Shown: positions 15,152-23,553 of the stretch, one piece after another
Layout of the letters: each line of letters opens with the position of its first letter
Numbering within the stretch: the stretch's first letter is position 1
NCBI RefSeq assembly: GCF_001182895.1
Contig: NZ_LFQR01000066.1
Location: 1-41,962 of the forward strand
DNA: 41,962 bases
DNA from: Frateuria defendens
Lineage (GTDB): Bacteria; Pseudomonadota; Gammaproteobacteria; Xanthomonadales; Rhodanobacteraceae
Direction: 5' to 3'
Made by a program: the position numbers and the translations under genes
The notes under the pieces: model-generated
What the model was told of the DNA's origin: nothing
The model's database searches: none
The model's input: only the letters and a program-made list of their open reading frames with translations

Positions 15152-16366
15152 TCAGCGCGTGGCGGCGGGCGCGTTCTGCGGCAGGTTGGCCTGGATGATC
15201 TGCTCGGCCTCCTTGTCCGCCCGGCGCACCATCTGCTCGTACACCGCGGTCTCGGCCACCGGTTGCTGCACGGGGGCCTGGGCCAGCACCGGGCCGGAGT
15301 CGTCGGCGATGTTCACCGTCACGTCGGTGGAGAGGCCGATGCGCAGCGGGTGCTGGTCCAGTTCCTTGTCGTCCAGCGCGATGCGCACCGGCACGCGCTG
15401 CACCACCTTGATCCAGTTGCCGGTGGCGTTCTGCGCCGGCAGCAGGGAGAACACGCTGCCGGTGCCGGCGCCGATGCCGACCACCTTGCCGTGGTAGTCC
15501 ACGCCGCCGCCGTAGACGTCGGCCTCGATCTTCGCCGGCTGGCCGATGCGCAGGCGGCGCAGCTGGCTCTCCTTGAAGTTGGCGTCCACCCACAGGTCGT
15601 GCAGCGGCACCACGGTCATCAGCTGCTGGCCGGGCTGCACGCTGTTGCCGAGCTGCACGCTGCGCTGGGCCACGTAGCCGGTCACCGGCGCCAGGATGGC
15701 GTTGCGCTGCGCCGCCACCCAGGCCGCGCGGAAGTTGGCGCGGGCCTGCTGCACGGCCGGGTTGTCGGCCAGCGCGGTGCCCTCGATGGCCGCGTGCGCG
15801 GCGGCGGCCTGCGCCCTGGCGGTGGCCAGCGCCGCGCGGGCCTGCGCCACGCCGTCGCGCAGGTGCTGCACGATCTCGGGCGACTCGGCCTGCTCGGCGA
15901 TCAGCGGCAGGCGCCGGCGCAGGTCTTCTTCGTTCTTCTTCAGGTCGAGCTCGGCGGCGGTCACCTGGGCGTCGGCGCCGCTGGCCGAGTCGGTCTGCTG
16001 GCGCACCTGGCGCACCGCCAGGGCGAGCGCGCTGCCGGCCTGGCGCAGGCGCACGTCGGCGTCGGTGCTGTCCAGCTTCACCAGCACCTGGCCGGCGTCG
16101 ACCCGCTGGGTGTCGTCGGCGAGGATCGCCACCACGGTGCCGGGCACCTGGGCGGAGATCGCCACCTGGTTGCCGCCCACGTAGGCGTTGTCGGTCTTCA
16201 CCCGGGTGGAGAACACGAGGAGCCACAGCAGCAGCCAGGCCAGCGCGACCAGCACGAAGATCGCCGTGACGATCAGCAGGGCGCGCCGGCGCTTGGCCGG
16301 GTCCTTGGCGGACAGGCCGTTGTCGCGTCCGTTGGAAGGGGCGGCGGGGTTCTCAGTGGCGCTCAT
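15152..16366 (-). CDS. emrA: EmrA-type membrane fusion protein
   Basis: A 404-residue periplasmic adaptor with one N-terminal membrane anchor (about 29-50). A lipoyl/barrel-sandwich half motif (TDNAYVGGNQVAISAQVPGTV) is followed by a long coiled-coil hairpin (about 95-205, Ala/Gln/Arg-rich), the second lipoyl half (NAILAPVTGYVAQRSVQLG) and beta-barrel domains. It overlaps the end of the channel gene by 14 bases. Substrates cannot be read from sequence; uncouplers, fatty acids and phenolics are typical for the family. Confidence 0.92.
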   Translation of the reverse strand: MSATENPAAPSNGRDNGLSAKDPAKRRRALLIVTAIFVLVALAWLLLWLLVFSTRVKTDNAYVGGNQVAISAQVPGTVVAILADDTQRVDAGQVLVKLDSTDADVRLRQAGSALALAVRQVRQQTDSASGADAQVTAAELDLKKNEEDLRRRLPLIAEQAESPEIVQHLRDGVAQARAALATARAQAAAAHAAIEGTALADNPAVQQARANFRAAWVAAQRNAILAPVTGYVAQRSVQLGNSVQPGQQLMTVVPLHDLWVDANFKESQLRRLRIGQPAKIEADVYGGGVDYHGKVVGIGAGTGSVFSLLPAQNATGNWIKVVQRVPVRIALDDKELDQHPLRIGLSTDVTVNIADDSGPVLAQAPVQQPVAETAVYEQMVRRADKEAEQIIQANLPQNAPAATR

Positions 16367-17882
16367 GGGCGTCTCCGGTGTTCGGATGCGGGGCGGCGGT
16401 GGAGGAGGTGTAGGCGGCAGGCGGCAGGTGGTAGCCGCCGCCCAGCGCCTTGATCAGGGCGAGGTCGGTGGACAGCGCCTGGGCGTGCAGGCTCACGTCG
16501 CCGTCCTGCTGTTGCAGCAACTGGGCGGTGGCGGCCAGCGACTCGCGCACGTCGCGCACGCCCTGCCGCGCGCGGGCCTGCGCGCTGGCCTGCAGGCGCT
16601 CGTTGGCGGCCACCTGGGCGGCCTGTTCGCGGCGGCGGGCGGCGAGCTGCTCCGCGCCGAGCGCCTGGGTGGCGACCTCGCGCGCGGCGCCCACCACGGT
16701 GCTGTCGTAGGCCGCCACCGCGGCATCGAGCTGGGCCCGGCTGACGCCGTAGTTCGCCTGCAGGCGGCCGCCCTCGAAGATCGGCAGGTGCAGCGCCGGG
16801 GTGAGCCCGAACACGCGGCTGCTGGGCGAGAACAGATTGCCGAGGCTGCCGCTCGAGCCGCCGCCGCCGAACAGCGCCGGCATGCCCTGGTTGGTGCTGG
16901 ACAGCCCGGCCATGGCGGTGATGCTGACGTCGGGGAAGAACTGCGCGCGCGCCTCGTCGGTCTGGCGCAGCGCGGCTTCCACCTGCCAGCGGCTGGCGAC
17001 GATGTCCGGGCGGCGGGCGATCAGGTCCAGCTTCGCGTCGGCCGGCAGGCCGCCGTTTACCGCGGGCAGCGGGCGCGGTGCGAGCGGTGGCAGTTCGGCC
17101 GGCGCGATGCCGAGCAGGGCGGCCAGCGCCACCTTGCGGATCTGCGCCGAGCTGTCGAGCGTCACCGCCAGCTGGCGCGTCGCGGCGAGCTGGGCCTGCG
17201 CCTGGCGCGCGGTGTCGGCGAGGTCCACGCCCTGGCGCACGCGCAGTTCGGCGGTGCGCTCCAGCCGCTCCTGGGTGGCGACCGCCTGCCTGGCGAGCGC
17301 GAGCCGTGCCCGGTCGGCCAGCCAGCCGAAGTAGGTGTCGGCAACGGCGTTCTGGATCGTCAGCGCGGCGGCGCTGCGCTGTGCTTCGGCGGCATGCGCC
17401 TGGTCGAGCGCCGCCTCGATCGCCGCGCGCTTCTTGCCCCACCAGTCGAAGTCGTACTGGAACTGCACGCCGAGGTCGGCCTGGTTATACCAGGTGAAGC
17501 CGAGCAGCTGCGCCGGCATCAGGCCGTGCTCGCTGAGGCGCTGGCGTGTCACCTGGGCGCTGCCGTTGATGCTGAGCCCGGCTTGCGCGGCGGCGAGGCG
17601 CACGGTCTGCTCGGCGTTCCGCACCCGGGTGTGCGCCTGGGCGAGGTCCGGCGAGCGCTTCATCGCCAGCTCGACGAGGGTGTCCAGCTGCGGGTCGCCG
17701 TAGGCGCGCCACCAGGCGGCGTCCGGCCAGCCGGCGGCGTTCGCCGGCGCGTCGAGGCCGGCCAGCGGCACGTCGTCGCGCAAGGCCGGGCGGTCGAGCT
17801 TGGCCGGGATCGCGCAGCCCGCCAGCACGGCCGCAAGGGCGATGGCGAGCAGCCGGCGGCCGGGTGGCGGGGCGAGCTTCAT
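16353..17882 (-). CDS. Outer-membrane efflux lipoprotein, NodT/OprM family
   Basis: A 509-residue TolC-like channel. A lipoprotein signal with lipobox LAGC (Cys at residue 23) is followed by two repeated OEP domains: AAWWRAYGDPQLDTLVELAM near the N-terminus, and an RRPDIVASRWQVEAALRQ segment typical of the second repeat. I chose the ATG at 17882, which has an AAGGA box seven bases upstream. The upstream ATG at 17897, which overlaps the marR stop (ATGA), would add five residues in front of the signal peptide. Confidence 0.9.
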   Translation of the reverse strand: MKLAPPPGRRLLAIALAAVLAGCAIPAKLDRPALRDDVPLAGLDAPANAAGWPDAAWWRAYGDPQLDTLVELAMKRSPDLAQAHTRVRNAEQTVRLAAAQAGLSINGSAQVTRQRLSEHGLMPAQLLGFTWYNQADLGVQFQYDFDWWGKKRAAIEAALDQAHAAEAQRSAAALTIQNAVADTYFGWLADRARLALARQAVATQERLERTAELRVRQGVDLADTARQAQAQLAATRQLAVTLDSSAQIRKVALAALLGIAPAELPPLAPRPLPAVNGGLPADAKLDLIARRPDIVASRWQVEAALRQTDEARAQFFPDVSITAMAGLSSTNQGMPALFGGGGSSGSLGNLFSPSSRVFGLTPALHLPIFEGGRLQANYGVSRAQLDAAVAAYDSTVVGAAREVATQALGAEQLAARRREQAAQVAANERLQASAQARARQGVRDVRESLAATAQLLQQQDGDVSLHAQALSTDLALIKALGGGYHLPPAAYTSSTAAPHPNTGDAHERH

Positions 17883-17893
17883 CGGGACTTCCT

Positions 17894-18418
17894 TCATCGT
17901 TGGGCGTCCGCGTCGAGATGATCGAGGTTGGCGGCGAGCTTGCGCAGCAGGCGGCCGAGATGGCGCTTGTCGGCCTCGCTGAAGCCGGCGAAGTAGGCGT
18001 GCGCGCGGGGAAACATCGGGGGCAGCAGCTTGCGCACGAAACGGCGGCCGTCCGCCGTGATGCGGATCACCACCTGGCGCCGGTCCGCCTCGCTGTGGCC
18101 GCGCGTGATCAGGCCGCGCTTGACCAGCGCATTGGTGATGCGGGTCATGTTGGTCGGCCCCTGTGCCGCGAACTGGCACAGCTCGCTCGGCGTGGAGCTG
18201 CCGTCGGGGTGGCTGAACAGCGCGATGAGGGTGCGGAAGTCGCTGTCGCCGAGCTTGTGCGGCTTGAGCTTGCGCTCCAGCTCTTCCTGCAGGCCGCCGC
18301 CCACCATCAGCAGCAGGCGGGCCAGCGTCACCTCGGCGACCGGAAGGTCGGGGACGATCTGGCGGGCGCGCTCCACGCCCTCGTCCAGCATGTCGATGCG
18401 ATGCGCCAGCCGCGTCAT
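17894..18418 (-). CDS. MarR-family regulator (EmrR-like) of the efflux operon
   Basis: A 174-residue winged-helix regulator. The HTH region (LGDSDFRTLIALFSHPDGSS then PSELCQFAAQGPTNMTRITN) is followed by the wing RGHSEADRRQVVIRIT with its D-R pair. It is first in the operon marR-channel-emrA-emrB, so it probably represses its own operon until a substrate-like ligand binds, as EmrR does. A TTCA-N4-TGAA palindrome lies at 18434-18445, upstream of its start. Confidence 0.92.
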   Translation of the reverse strand: MTRLAHRIDMLDEGVERARQIVPDLPVAEVTLARLLLMVGGGLQEELERKLKPHKLGDSDFRTLIALFSHPDGSSTPSELCQFAAQGPTNMTRITNALVKRGLITRGHSEADRRQVVIRITADGRRFVRKLLPPMFPRAHAYFAGFSEADKRHLGRLLRKLAANLDHLDADAQR

Positions 18419-18433
18419 TTCTTCAAGATATAG

Positions 18434-18445
18434 TTCATGGGTGAA
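18434..18445. promoter_or_regulatory. Candidate MarR operator upstream of the efflux operon
   Basis: TTCATGGGTGAA is a perfect inverted repeat (TTCA-N4-TGAA) in an AT-rich patch, 16-27 bases before the marR ATG, where the local sequence also offers AT-rich -10-like hexamers. Location and symmetry suit autorepression. The assignment is inferred. Confidence 0.35.
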
Positions 18446-18481
18446 TAAACGTAGCAGCGGCGCGCAGGCGGGGCAAGCGCA

Positions 18482-19291
18482 TCAGCCGGCTGGCGGCTGG
18501 ACAGGTGTATGGGGCGGCGCCAGCCGGTCGAGACCGAACAGCGCGCGCACATTGGCGGTGGTGGCGGCGGCCAGCGCGGCGCGGTCCTCGCCGCGCAGCG
18601 CGGCCACGCAGTCCAGCACTTCGGTCAGGTAGGCCGGCTCGTTGCGCAGGCCGCGATGGCCGGCGCCGGGCTGGTCGGGGGCATCGGTTTCCAGCAGCAG
18701 GAATTCGAGCGGCATGCGCGCCACGATGCGGCGCAGGCGCTGCGCGCGCTCGTAGGTCACCGGCCCGCCGATGCCGAGGTGGAAGCCCATCTGCCACAGC
18801 TGCCGCGCCTGTTCCTCGCTGCCGCTGAAACTGTGCACTACGCCACGCAGGCCGGGCAGGCGGCGCAGGGTGTGGATGATTTCCTCCAGCGCGCGGCGGG
18901 CGTGCAGGATCACCGGCAGGCCGCGCTCGCGCGCGAGCTGCAATTGCGCGTGGAAGTAATGGCGCTGCCGTTCGGGGTCCGCCTCCTGCACGTAGAAATC
19001 CAGGCCGATCTCGCCCACGGCGACGGTGTCCGGCTCGGCCAGCCAGTCGGGCAACTGGGCCAGGTGTTCCGGCCGGTGCTGCGCGACGTACATCGGGTGC
19101 AGGCCGTAGGCGGGACGGACCGCCGGGATTTCTTCCGCCAGCCGCTTGATGCGCGGCCAGCTTGCGGCGTCGACGCCGGGCACGATGCAGGTGTGCACGC
19201 CGGCGGCCGCGCCGCGTGCGAGCACTCGGTCGCGGTCGCCGTCGAAGGCCCGGTCGTCGAGGTGGATATGGCTGTCGGCAAGTTCCAGCAT
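18482..19291 (-). CDS. TatD-family metal-dependent hydrolase/DNase
   Basis: A 269-residue TIM-barrel hydrolase. Metal ligands are visible in DSHIHLDD (H8, H10), the VGEIGLDFY glutamate, ILHARRA, VVHSFSG and LLETDAP. TatD proteins are 3'-5' exonucleases or D-aminoacyl-tRNA deacylase-like enzymes; which subfamily (TatD, YcfH, YjjV) applies cannot be settled by eye. It is a single gene on the minus strand, stopping about 60 bases before marR. Confidence 0.9.
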   Translation of the reverse strand: MLELADSHIHLDDRAFDGDRDRVLARGAAAGVHTCIVPGVDAASWPRIKRLAEEIPAVRPAYGLHPMYVAQHRPEHLAQLPDWLAEPDTVAVGEIGLDFYVQEADPERQRHYFHAQLQLARERGLPVILHARRALEEIIHTLRRLPGLRGVVHSFSGSEEQARQLWQMGFHLGIGGPVTYERAQRLRRIVARMPLEFLLLETDAPDQPGAGHRGLRNEPAYLTEVLDCVAALRGEDRAALAAATTANVRALFGLDRLAPPHTPVQPPAG

Positions 19292-19475
19292 GGCTCCGTT
19301 TTTCCCGCGCCGGCCGCGTGATGAAACCGTGACGGATCGGTCGCGGCGGCGTTGATGAATCGTGATCGCGACGGTCTAGGTGGTATTCAGTATGACGACC
19401 GTTCAATACTTTCGCAGGATGCCGGGAACGCGCATGGCGCGCGCGCCTGAGCCGCATTCAACGAGGAGATTCAGC

Positions 19476-20075
19476 ATGAACAGGTTGATGGTCAATGCGC
19501 TTAACGTGGGCATCGCGGCAGCGCTCGCGATGGGCCTTTCGGCTTGCAACCGCGAAGCCAGCGCCGATGCCGGCGCGGGGGCGCCTCCGCAGGCCGCCGC
19601 CGCGCCGGCGCCGGAGGCGGCACCGGCCGGTCCGAAGTACGCCAAGGTGGTGAGCGTCGAACCGGTGCGCCAGACGGTGAACAATCCCAAGCAGGTCTGC
19701 CGCGACGAGGTGGTCACCCACTCCGAACCGCCCAAGGATCAGCACCAGATCGCGGGTACCGCCATCGGTGCGGTGCTGGGCGGCGTGCTCGGCAACCAGG
19801 TCGGCGGCGGCAAGGGCCGCACGCTGGCGACCGTGGCCGGCGCCGTGGGCGGCGGCTATGCCGGCAAGAAGATCCAGGAGGGCCGCCAGCAGGCCAACGT
19901 CACCACCACCACCGAACGTCATTGCGACACGGTGAGCAACTCGTCCTCCAAGATCGTCGGCTACGACGTGCGCTACGAGTACAACGGCGTGACCCGCACG
20001 ACGCGCATGGATCACGATCCGGGTGACCGCGTGCAGATCGAAGAGGGCGTGATCGCCGTGTCCGACGCGCACTGA
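19476..20075 (+). CDS. Glycine-zipper 2TM lipoprotein, paralogue A
   Basis: A 199-residue predicted outer-membrane lipoprotein (lipobox LSAC, Cys24). An Ala/Pro linker leads to a glycine-zipper 2TM segment (AGTAIGAVLGGVLGNQVGGG, residues about 93-112, then ATVAGAVGGGYAGKKI), as in the Rickettsia 17-kDa antigen/SlyB group. A C-terminal domain (VTTTTERHCDTV... VGYDVRYEYNGV) contains C150, with C75 before the zipper. An excellent GAGGAG box lies eight bases before the ATG. The next gene is a second glycine-zipper protein 28 bases downstream. The function is unknown; relatives act in envelope integrity or as porin partners. Confidence 0.88.
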   Translation: MNRLMVNALNVGIAAALAMGLSACNREASADAGAGAPPQAAAAPAPEAAPAGPKYAKVVSVEPVRQTVNNPKQVCRDEVVTHSEPPKDQHQIAGTAIGAVLGGVLGNQVGGGKGRTLATVAGAVGGGYAGKKIQEGRQQANVTTTTERHCDTVSNSSSKIVGYDVRYEYNGVTRTTRMDHDPGDRVQIEEGVIAVSDAH

Positions 20076-20103
20076 GGTGTGCTTTGAAGAGGGAGTCGCA
20101 GTC

Positions 20104-20583
20104 ATGAGCGTCCGATCCAACAAAGCAATGTTTGCGGCCTTGGCCGGGGCGTTGGCTCTGGCGGGCTGTGCCAGCGGTCCCTACGACAATGGCGGCTACC
20201 GGAGCTATCCGCGCAACGAGGGCGGCTACTACGGCGGCCGCTGCCAGTCCTGCGGCGTGGTGCAGGACGTGCAGCAGGTCTACGTGCGCGGCGGCGGCAG
20301 CGGCACGCTGGGTGCGGTCATCGGTGCGGTGGCCGGCGGCGTGCTGGGCAGCACGGTCGGCAAGGGCGAGGGACGCACGGCCGCGACCGTGGCCGGCGCG
20401 GTCGCGGGCGGCGTGGTCGGCAACCAGGTCGGCCAGCGCAGCGGCGGCGGGGACACTCCCGCCTGGCGCATCGTCGTGCGGCTGGACGACGGGCAGTACG
20501 CCACCGTCACCCAGCGCGAAGACCCGCGCGTGCGTTCCGGCGACTATGTCGAGGTGCGCGGCGACCATGTCTACGTGAGATAG
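20104..20583 (+). CDS. Glycine-zipper 2TM lipoprotein with CxxC motif, paralogue B
   Basis: A 159-residue predicted lipoprotein (lipobox ALAGC, Cys22). A Gly/Tyr-rich linker leads to CQSCG (C47, C50) and then VVQDVQQVYV. The glycine zipper (LGAVIGAVAGGVLGSTVGKG and a second Gly-rich half) lies about residues 69-110. The C-terminal domain (WRIVVRLDDGQYATVTQ... VRSGDYVEVRGDHVYV) looks like a small beta barrel. It shares the same layout and cysteine positions with the protein at 36014-36490. A GAGGGAG box precedes the ATG at 20104. It is probably co-transcribed with the upstream paralogue and ends at a strong terminator. Confidence 0.88.
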   Translation: MSVRSNKAMFAALAGALALAGCASGPYDNGGYRSYPRNEGGYYGGRCQSCGVVQDVQQVYVRGGGSGTLGAVIGAVAGGVLGSTVGKGEGRTAATVAGAVAGGVVGNQVGQRSGGGDTPAWRIVVRLDDGQYATVTQREDPRVRSGDYVEVRGDHVYVR

Positions 20584-20608
20584 ACGTAAAAACGTCTGGA
20601 TGTCCAAA

Positions 20609-20645
20609 CAAAAAGGCCCTCCGCTGGAGGGCCTTTTCTTTTTCA
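20609..20645. terminator. Bidirectional rho-independent terminator
   Basis: A near-perfect stem AAAAGGCCCTCC/GGAGGGCCTTTT with a three-base loop (GCT) is followed by TTTTCTTTTTC on the plus strand and by TTTTTGTTT on the minus strand. It separates the convergent glycine-zipper pair and the SleB-like hydrolase gene. Confidence 0.93.
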
Positions 20646-20657
20646 TTGGGCCGGGCT

Positions 20658-21092
20658 TCAGTTGACCGCGTAGAAGCGATGCTCGCCGATGGTGGTGCCG
20701 CTTCGGTTGATCGACCAGTTCGGCACGATCGCGACCGTGGCGAAGTGGTCGGCGTGCGGCACGAACAGCCGGCGCTGCTTGGCCGGTAGCTGCCAGTTGG
20801 TGATGGACCGGCCGGCGATGTCCCATGCCTTGTGGAAGGCCTCGATGTTGGTGACTTCGAAGGCGGACGGCGTGGTGGTGAGGGCGAACTGGTGCGGCGA
20901 GGTAACCACCTTGCATACGGTGTCGCCCCACAGGCCGCGCTCGCGGCGGCGGAGCGCCACTTCGGCCACGGCCATCTGGCCGATGGTGGGTTCACTGCGG
21001 GCTTCCAGGTACACCGTCGTCGCCAGGCAGGTCTGGTCGGCGAGGGGTTGGGGCAGCACGGACGCAAGCCACAACAACAGGGAAAGTTTCAT
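20658..21092 (-). CDS. SleB-type cell-wall hydrolase (Hydrolase_2)
   Basis: A 144-residue secreted hydrolase. A signal peptide (MKLSLLLWLASVLPQPLA) precedes CLATTVYLEARSEPTIGQMAVAEV, with E30 as the likely catalytic Glu. The C-terminal half (HADHFATVAIVPNWS, then GTTIGEHRFYAV) matches the end of the SleB/CwlJ domain. Such enzymes act as lytic transglycosylases or amidases on peptidoglycan; no spore function is implied. I chose the ATG at 21092, with a GGAGG box about seven bases upstream. Confidence 0.85.
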   Translation of the reverse strand: MKLSLLLWLASVLPQPLADQTCLATTVYLEARSEPTIGQMAVAEVALRRRERGLWGDTVCKVVTSPHQFALTTTPSAFEVTNIEAFHKAWDIAGRSITNWQLPAKQRRLFVPHADHFATVAIVPNWSINRSGTTIGEHRFYAVN

Positions 21093-21542
21093 TGTCTGCC
21101 TCCAACGTGCTGTACGTGCGAGACAAACCACCGTCTTGCGCGCCGTTGCGGTGGACGGGCGGGCAGGCCGTTCCACCTGGATGAGATCGCGCCGACAGAA
21201 ACTTGAGGTCGGCGCGATTTGCCACGGGATTGTGGCGTGGTCGACTGATCCGGCGTCGACCGGTTTTCGTTAGCTAGGCGGCTCCTGTGTGTCCAGCCTG
21301 CTGGGGTCCGCAACATCACGTGCGGGGATCTTTAAGTCGCCGGCTTTTTCGCCGGGTCGCGCCGATCCGGATCTTCCGGTTCGTCGCGTATAGGAGACGC
21401 CGCCTGGAGGGCGTCCCTGAATCAATGGCCGGCGGAGCCTAATGGCGGGATCGGGCCATGGCAAGTGCCGGGCCGATCCGATTCACGCCGTGCTCACGTG
21501 TTCGTGATGCGTGTCATGCGGCGCAGCAAGTGCGCCTTCGCG
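21093..21542. other. Structured intergenic stretch, no gene seen
   Basis: No supportable reading frame is present. Several strong potential hairpins occur: ATCGCGCCGAC/GTCGGCGCGAT (21186-21196 with 21208-21218, perfect 11 bp); GACGCC/GGCGTC (21396-21401 with 21410-21415); and GGATCGGGCC/GGGCCGATCC (21448-21457 with 21470-21479, 9 of 10). A GTCGAC pair is at 21240-21260. The last hairpin may end ygfZ transcription, though without a T-run. A structured small RNA or long 5' leader is possible but unproven. Confidence 0.4.
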
Positions 21543-22364
21543 CTAGGCGGGCCACTTCGTGCCCAAGGTAATCGCGACGCCTTCCGCAGTTGCGAATACG
21601 TTGTCCGTCGCGCTCTGCAGGGCATCGTCGGCGATCACCGCCAGGGCCTCCCAGTGGCCGTCGGCGGGGGCCACGTCGAGCAGGCGCAGCGTCTCGCGGC
21701 CGTCGTCGCGCACTACCGTGCCAGCGCGCAGGGGGTGCGACAATAAGACGCCATGCATATGCCGTTTGTTCCCGCCGCGGTAGTGCAGGCGCGCCACGAT
21801 TTCCTGGCCGGGATAGCAGCCCTTGTCGAGTGCGGTCGCCTGTAGCTGCGCGAGCGACAGCGCCGGCGGCAGCAGCGCATCCAGCGCCTCGTCGGGCAGC
21901 CACGGCCAGCCATGGCGGATCTGCCACAGCCGCCATTGGCCGTCGGCGTCGCCGGCGCCGACCTGCAGGCTGTGGTCACCGCAGCCGAGCGTCAGGCGAT
22001 GCTCGTCGCCGGCAAGAGTGTGCAGGGGAAGTGCGGCGCCGGTGGACAAGGTGCTTGCGGGCAAGGCGTCGATGCGCAGCTTCGCGCGCAGCACGTAGCT
22101 GCGCAGCGCATCGGCCAGCGCGTTCGCCGCGCCGCCGCGCAGGAGCAAGAGCCAGGCGTCCTCGCGCAGTCGCGCGAGCTGGAACAGCGCGCGCACGCGG
22201 CCCTGGGCGTCGAGCCAGGCGCTGAACTGCCAGTGGCCGACGTCGAGCGTGGACAGGTTGCTGCTGAACTGGGCTTGCGCGAAGGCGCCGGCGTCGGGCC
22301 CGCTGAGCAGCAGGGTCTGGGCGGGCAGGGCGTCGATGGGCGAGGCAGGGGGCGCTTGATTCAT
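21543..22364 (-). CDS. ygfZ: YgfZ/GcvT-like folate-binding iron-sulfur cluster protein
   Basis: A 273-residue member of the YgfZ (COG0354) family, which uses tetrahydrofolate to help make or repair certain Fe-S enzymes. The signature KGCYPGQEIVAR (181-192), with its essential Cys183, is intact. I chose the ATG at 22364; upstream in-frame codons lack family-like sequence. The gene is divergent from the succinate dehydrogenase locus, whose SdhB subunit carries three Fe-S clusters, so the neighbourhood is functionally sensible. Confidence 0.9.
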   Translation of the reverse strand: MNQAPPASPIDALPAQTLLLSGPDAGAFAQAQFSSNLSTLDVGHWQFSAWLDAQGRVRALFQLARLREDAWLLLLRGGAANALADALRSYVLRAKLRIDALPASTLSTGAALPLHTLAGDEHRLTLGCGDHSLQVGAGDADGQWRLWQIRHGWPWLPDEALDALLPPALSLAQLQATALDKGCYPGQEIVARLHYRGGNKRHMHGVLLSHPLRAGTVVRDDGRETLRLLDVAPADGHWEALAVIADDALQSATDNVFATAEGVAITLGTKWPA

Positions 22365-22453
22365 GCGTGCAGCATGGGGGCGGTGGCGGGCGAGGACAAT
22401 CGCGCCGCGCGCGCTCGGTGCGACGCAACAACGAATGGCGTCCGCTGTCAAGA

Positions 22454-22482
22454 TTGTGCCGTTTTGTCGCAGGCATTAGTCT
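22454..22482 (+). promoter_or_regulatory. Predicted promoter of the succinate dehydrogenase locus
   Basis: TTGTGC (22454-22459) and TAGTCT (22477-22482) are separated by exactly 17 bases, 18 bases before the ATG of the SdhAF4-like gene. The site lies in the divergent interval with ygfZ and is the most AT-rich stretch nearby. The call rests on consensus match only. Confidence 0.4.
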
Positions 22483-22500
22483 TGCCGCGCTAACAGAACC

Positions 22501-22668
22501 ATGTCCGATACGCCCTCCCACACCGAAACCACGCCAGCCTCCGTCCCCGCGGAGCGACCGGCCGCGCCTGCCCAGCCGGCGGGCGAAAAGGTTCGGCCGG
22601 AGCGGGCCGCGCCTGATCCCACCCGCTATGGCGATTGGGAAAAGAACGGGCGCTGCATCGACTTCTGA
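22501..22668 (+). CDS. DUF1674 / SdhAF4-like succinate dehydrogenase assembly factor
   Basis: A 55-residue protein easily missed because of its size. A Pro/Ala-rich disordered N-terminus leads to the C-terminal signature DPTRYGDWEKNGRCIDF, which is diagnostic of DUF1674, the family of eukaryotic SDHAF4 and bacterial SdhE-independent assembly factors. These bind the flavinylated SdhA subunit and promote its joining to SdhB. The gene lies 80 bases upstream of sdhC on the same strand, at the front of the locus. The ribosome binding site is weak. Confidence 0.9.
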   Translation: MSDTPSHTETTPASVPAERPAAPAQPAGEKVRPERAAPDPTRYGDWEKNGRCIDF

Positions 22669-22748
22669 GGTCGCCGGCCGGCGCGAACCGGCGGCGCACC
22701 GCTGAAGCGGCGGTCGGACGACAGCGATTCCACCCCGGGATAGCCACC

Positions 22749-23144
22749 ATGGCAGACACGCGACGACCGCTCTCTCCCCATCTTCAGATCTATCGCTGGC
22801 AGGTGCAGATGGTCACGTCCATCCTGCACCGCGCCACCGGCATCGCCCTGGCCGCCGGCACCCTCGTGCTGGTGTGGGGGCTGCTGGCGCTGGCCGGCGG
22901 CGCGGACAGCTTCGCGGCCTTCAAGGCCTGCGCGGGCAGCCCGCTCGGCCTGCTGCTGCTGTTCGGCTGGACCTGGGCCTTCTTCTATCACCTGTGCAAT
23001 GGCATCCGGCACCTGGTGCAGGACACCGGCGCGGGCTACACCATCGCGCAGTTCGTGCGCTCGAGCTGGCTGTCGGTGATCGGCAGCATCGTGCTGACGG
23101 TGATCGTCTGGGCCTATGTGCTGACGGCGGGAGGTGCGGCATGA
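22749..23144 (+). CDS. sdhC: Succinate dehydrogenase cytochrome b556 subunit
   Basis: A 131-residue three-helix membrane anchor. [25 protein letters not shown] is the canonical N-terminal SdhC motif, with SILHR near the quinone site. [12 protein letters not shown] carries the haem-b His ligand. The ATG at 22749 fits the family start. Its stop overlaps the sdhD start by four bases. Confidence 0.95.
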   Translation: MADTRRPLSPHLQIYRWQVQMVTSILHRATGIALAAGTLVLVWGLLALAGGADSFAAFKACAGSPLGLLLLFGWTWAFFYHLCNGIRHLVQDTGAGYTIAQFVRSSWLSVIGSIVLTVIVWAYVLTAGGAA

Positions 23145-23548
23145 GCGCGAACGCGAAGGATCTGTCGAAGGACCTGCGCAACCCGATCAAGCGTGCGCGC
23201 GGCCTGGGCTCGGCGCAGTCCGGCGTCGGCCACTGGTGGACGCAGCGCGTGACCGCCGTGGCGCTGGTCGCGCTCGGCCTGTGGCTGGTGGTCACCGCGC
23301 TCGGCCTGCTGCATGCCGACTACGCCACCGCCAAGGCCACGGTCGCCCGGCCGTGGAACGCGCTGCTGCTGATCGCCTTCGTCGTCGCCGCGTTCTGGCA
23401 CGCCGTGCTCGGCCTGCAGGTGGTGATCGAAGACTACGTGCACACCCGTTGGAAGGAAGTGGTCCTGCTGGTGCTGATCAAGTTCCTCGCGGTGCTCGGC
23501 GCGCTGGCGAGCGTGCTGGCCGTGCTGCGCATTGCGCTGGGAGCCTGA
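23141..23548 (+). CDS. sdhD: Succinate dehydrogenase membrane anchor subunit
   Basis: A 135-residue three-helix subunit. [30 protein letters not shown] is the typical start, with the Arg/Ser region near the quinone site. [17 protein letters not shown] supplies the second haem ligand region and the conserved DY pair. The ATG overlaps the sdhC stop (ATGA), and the gene ends five bases before sdhA. Confidence 0.94.
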   Translation: MSANAKDLSKDLRNPIKRARGLGSAQSGVGHWWTQRVTAVALVALGLWLVVTALGLLHADYATAKATVARPWNALLLIAFVVAAFWHAVLGLQVVIEDYVHTRWKEVVLLVLIKFLAVLGALASVLAVLRIALGA

Positions 23549-23553
23549 GGTCG

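Noticed and set aside
21300-21480. Riboswitch (such as cyclic di-GMP) before the SleB-like gene
   Set aside because: Hairpins are present, but I could not find the conserved core of a known riboswitch class.
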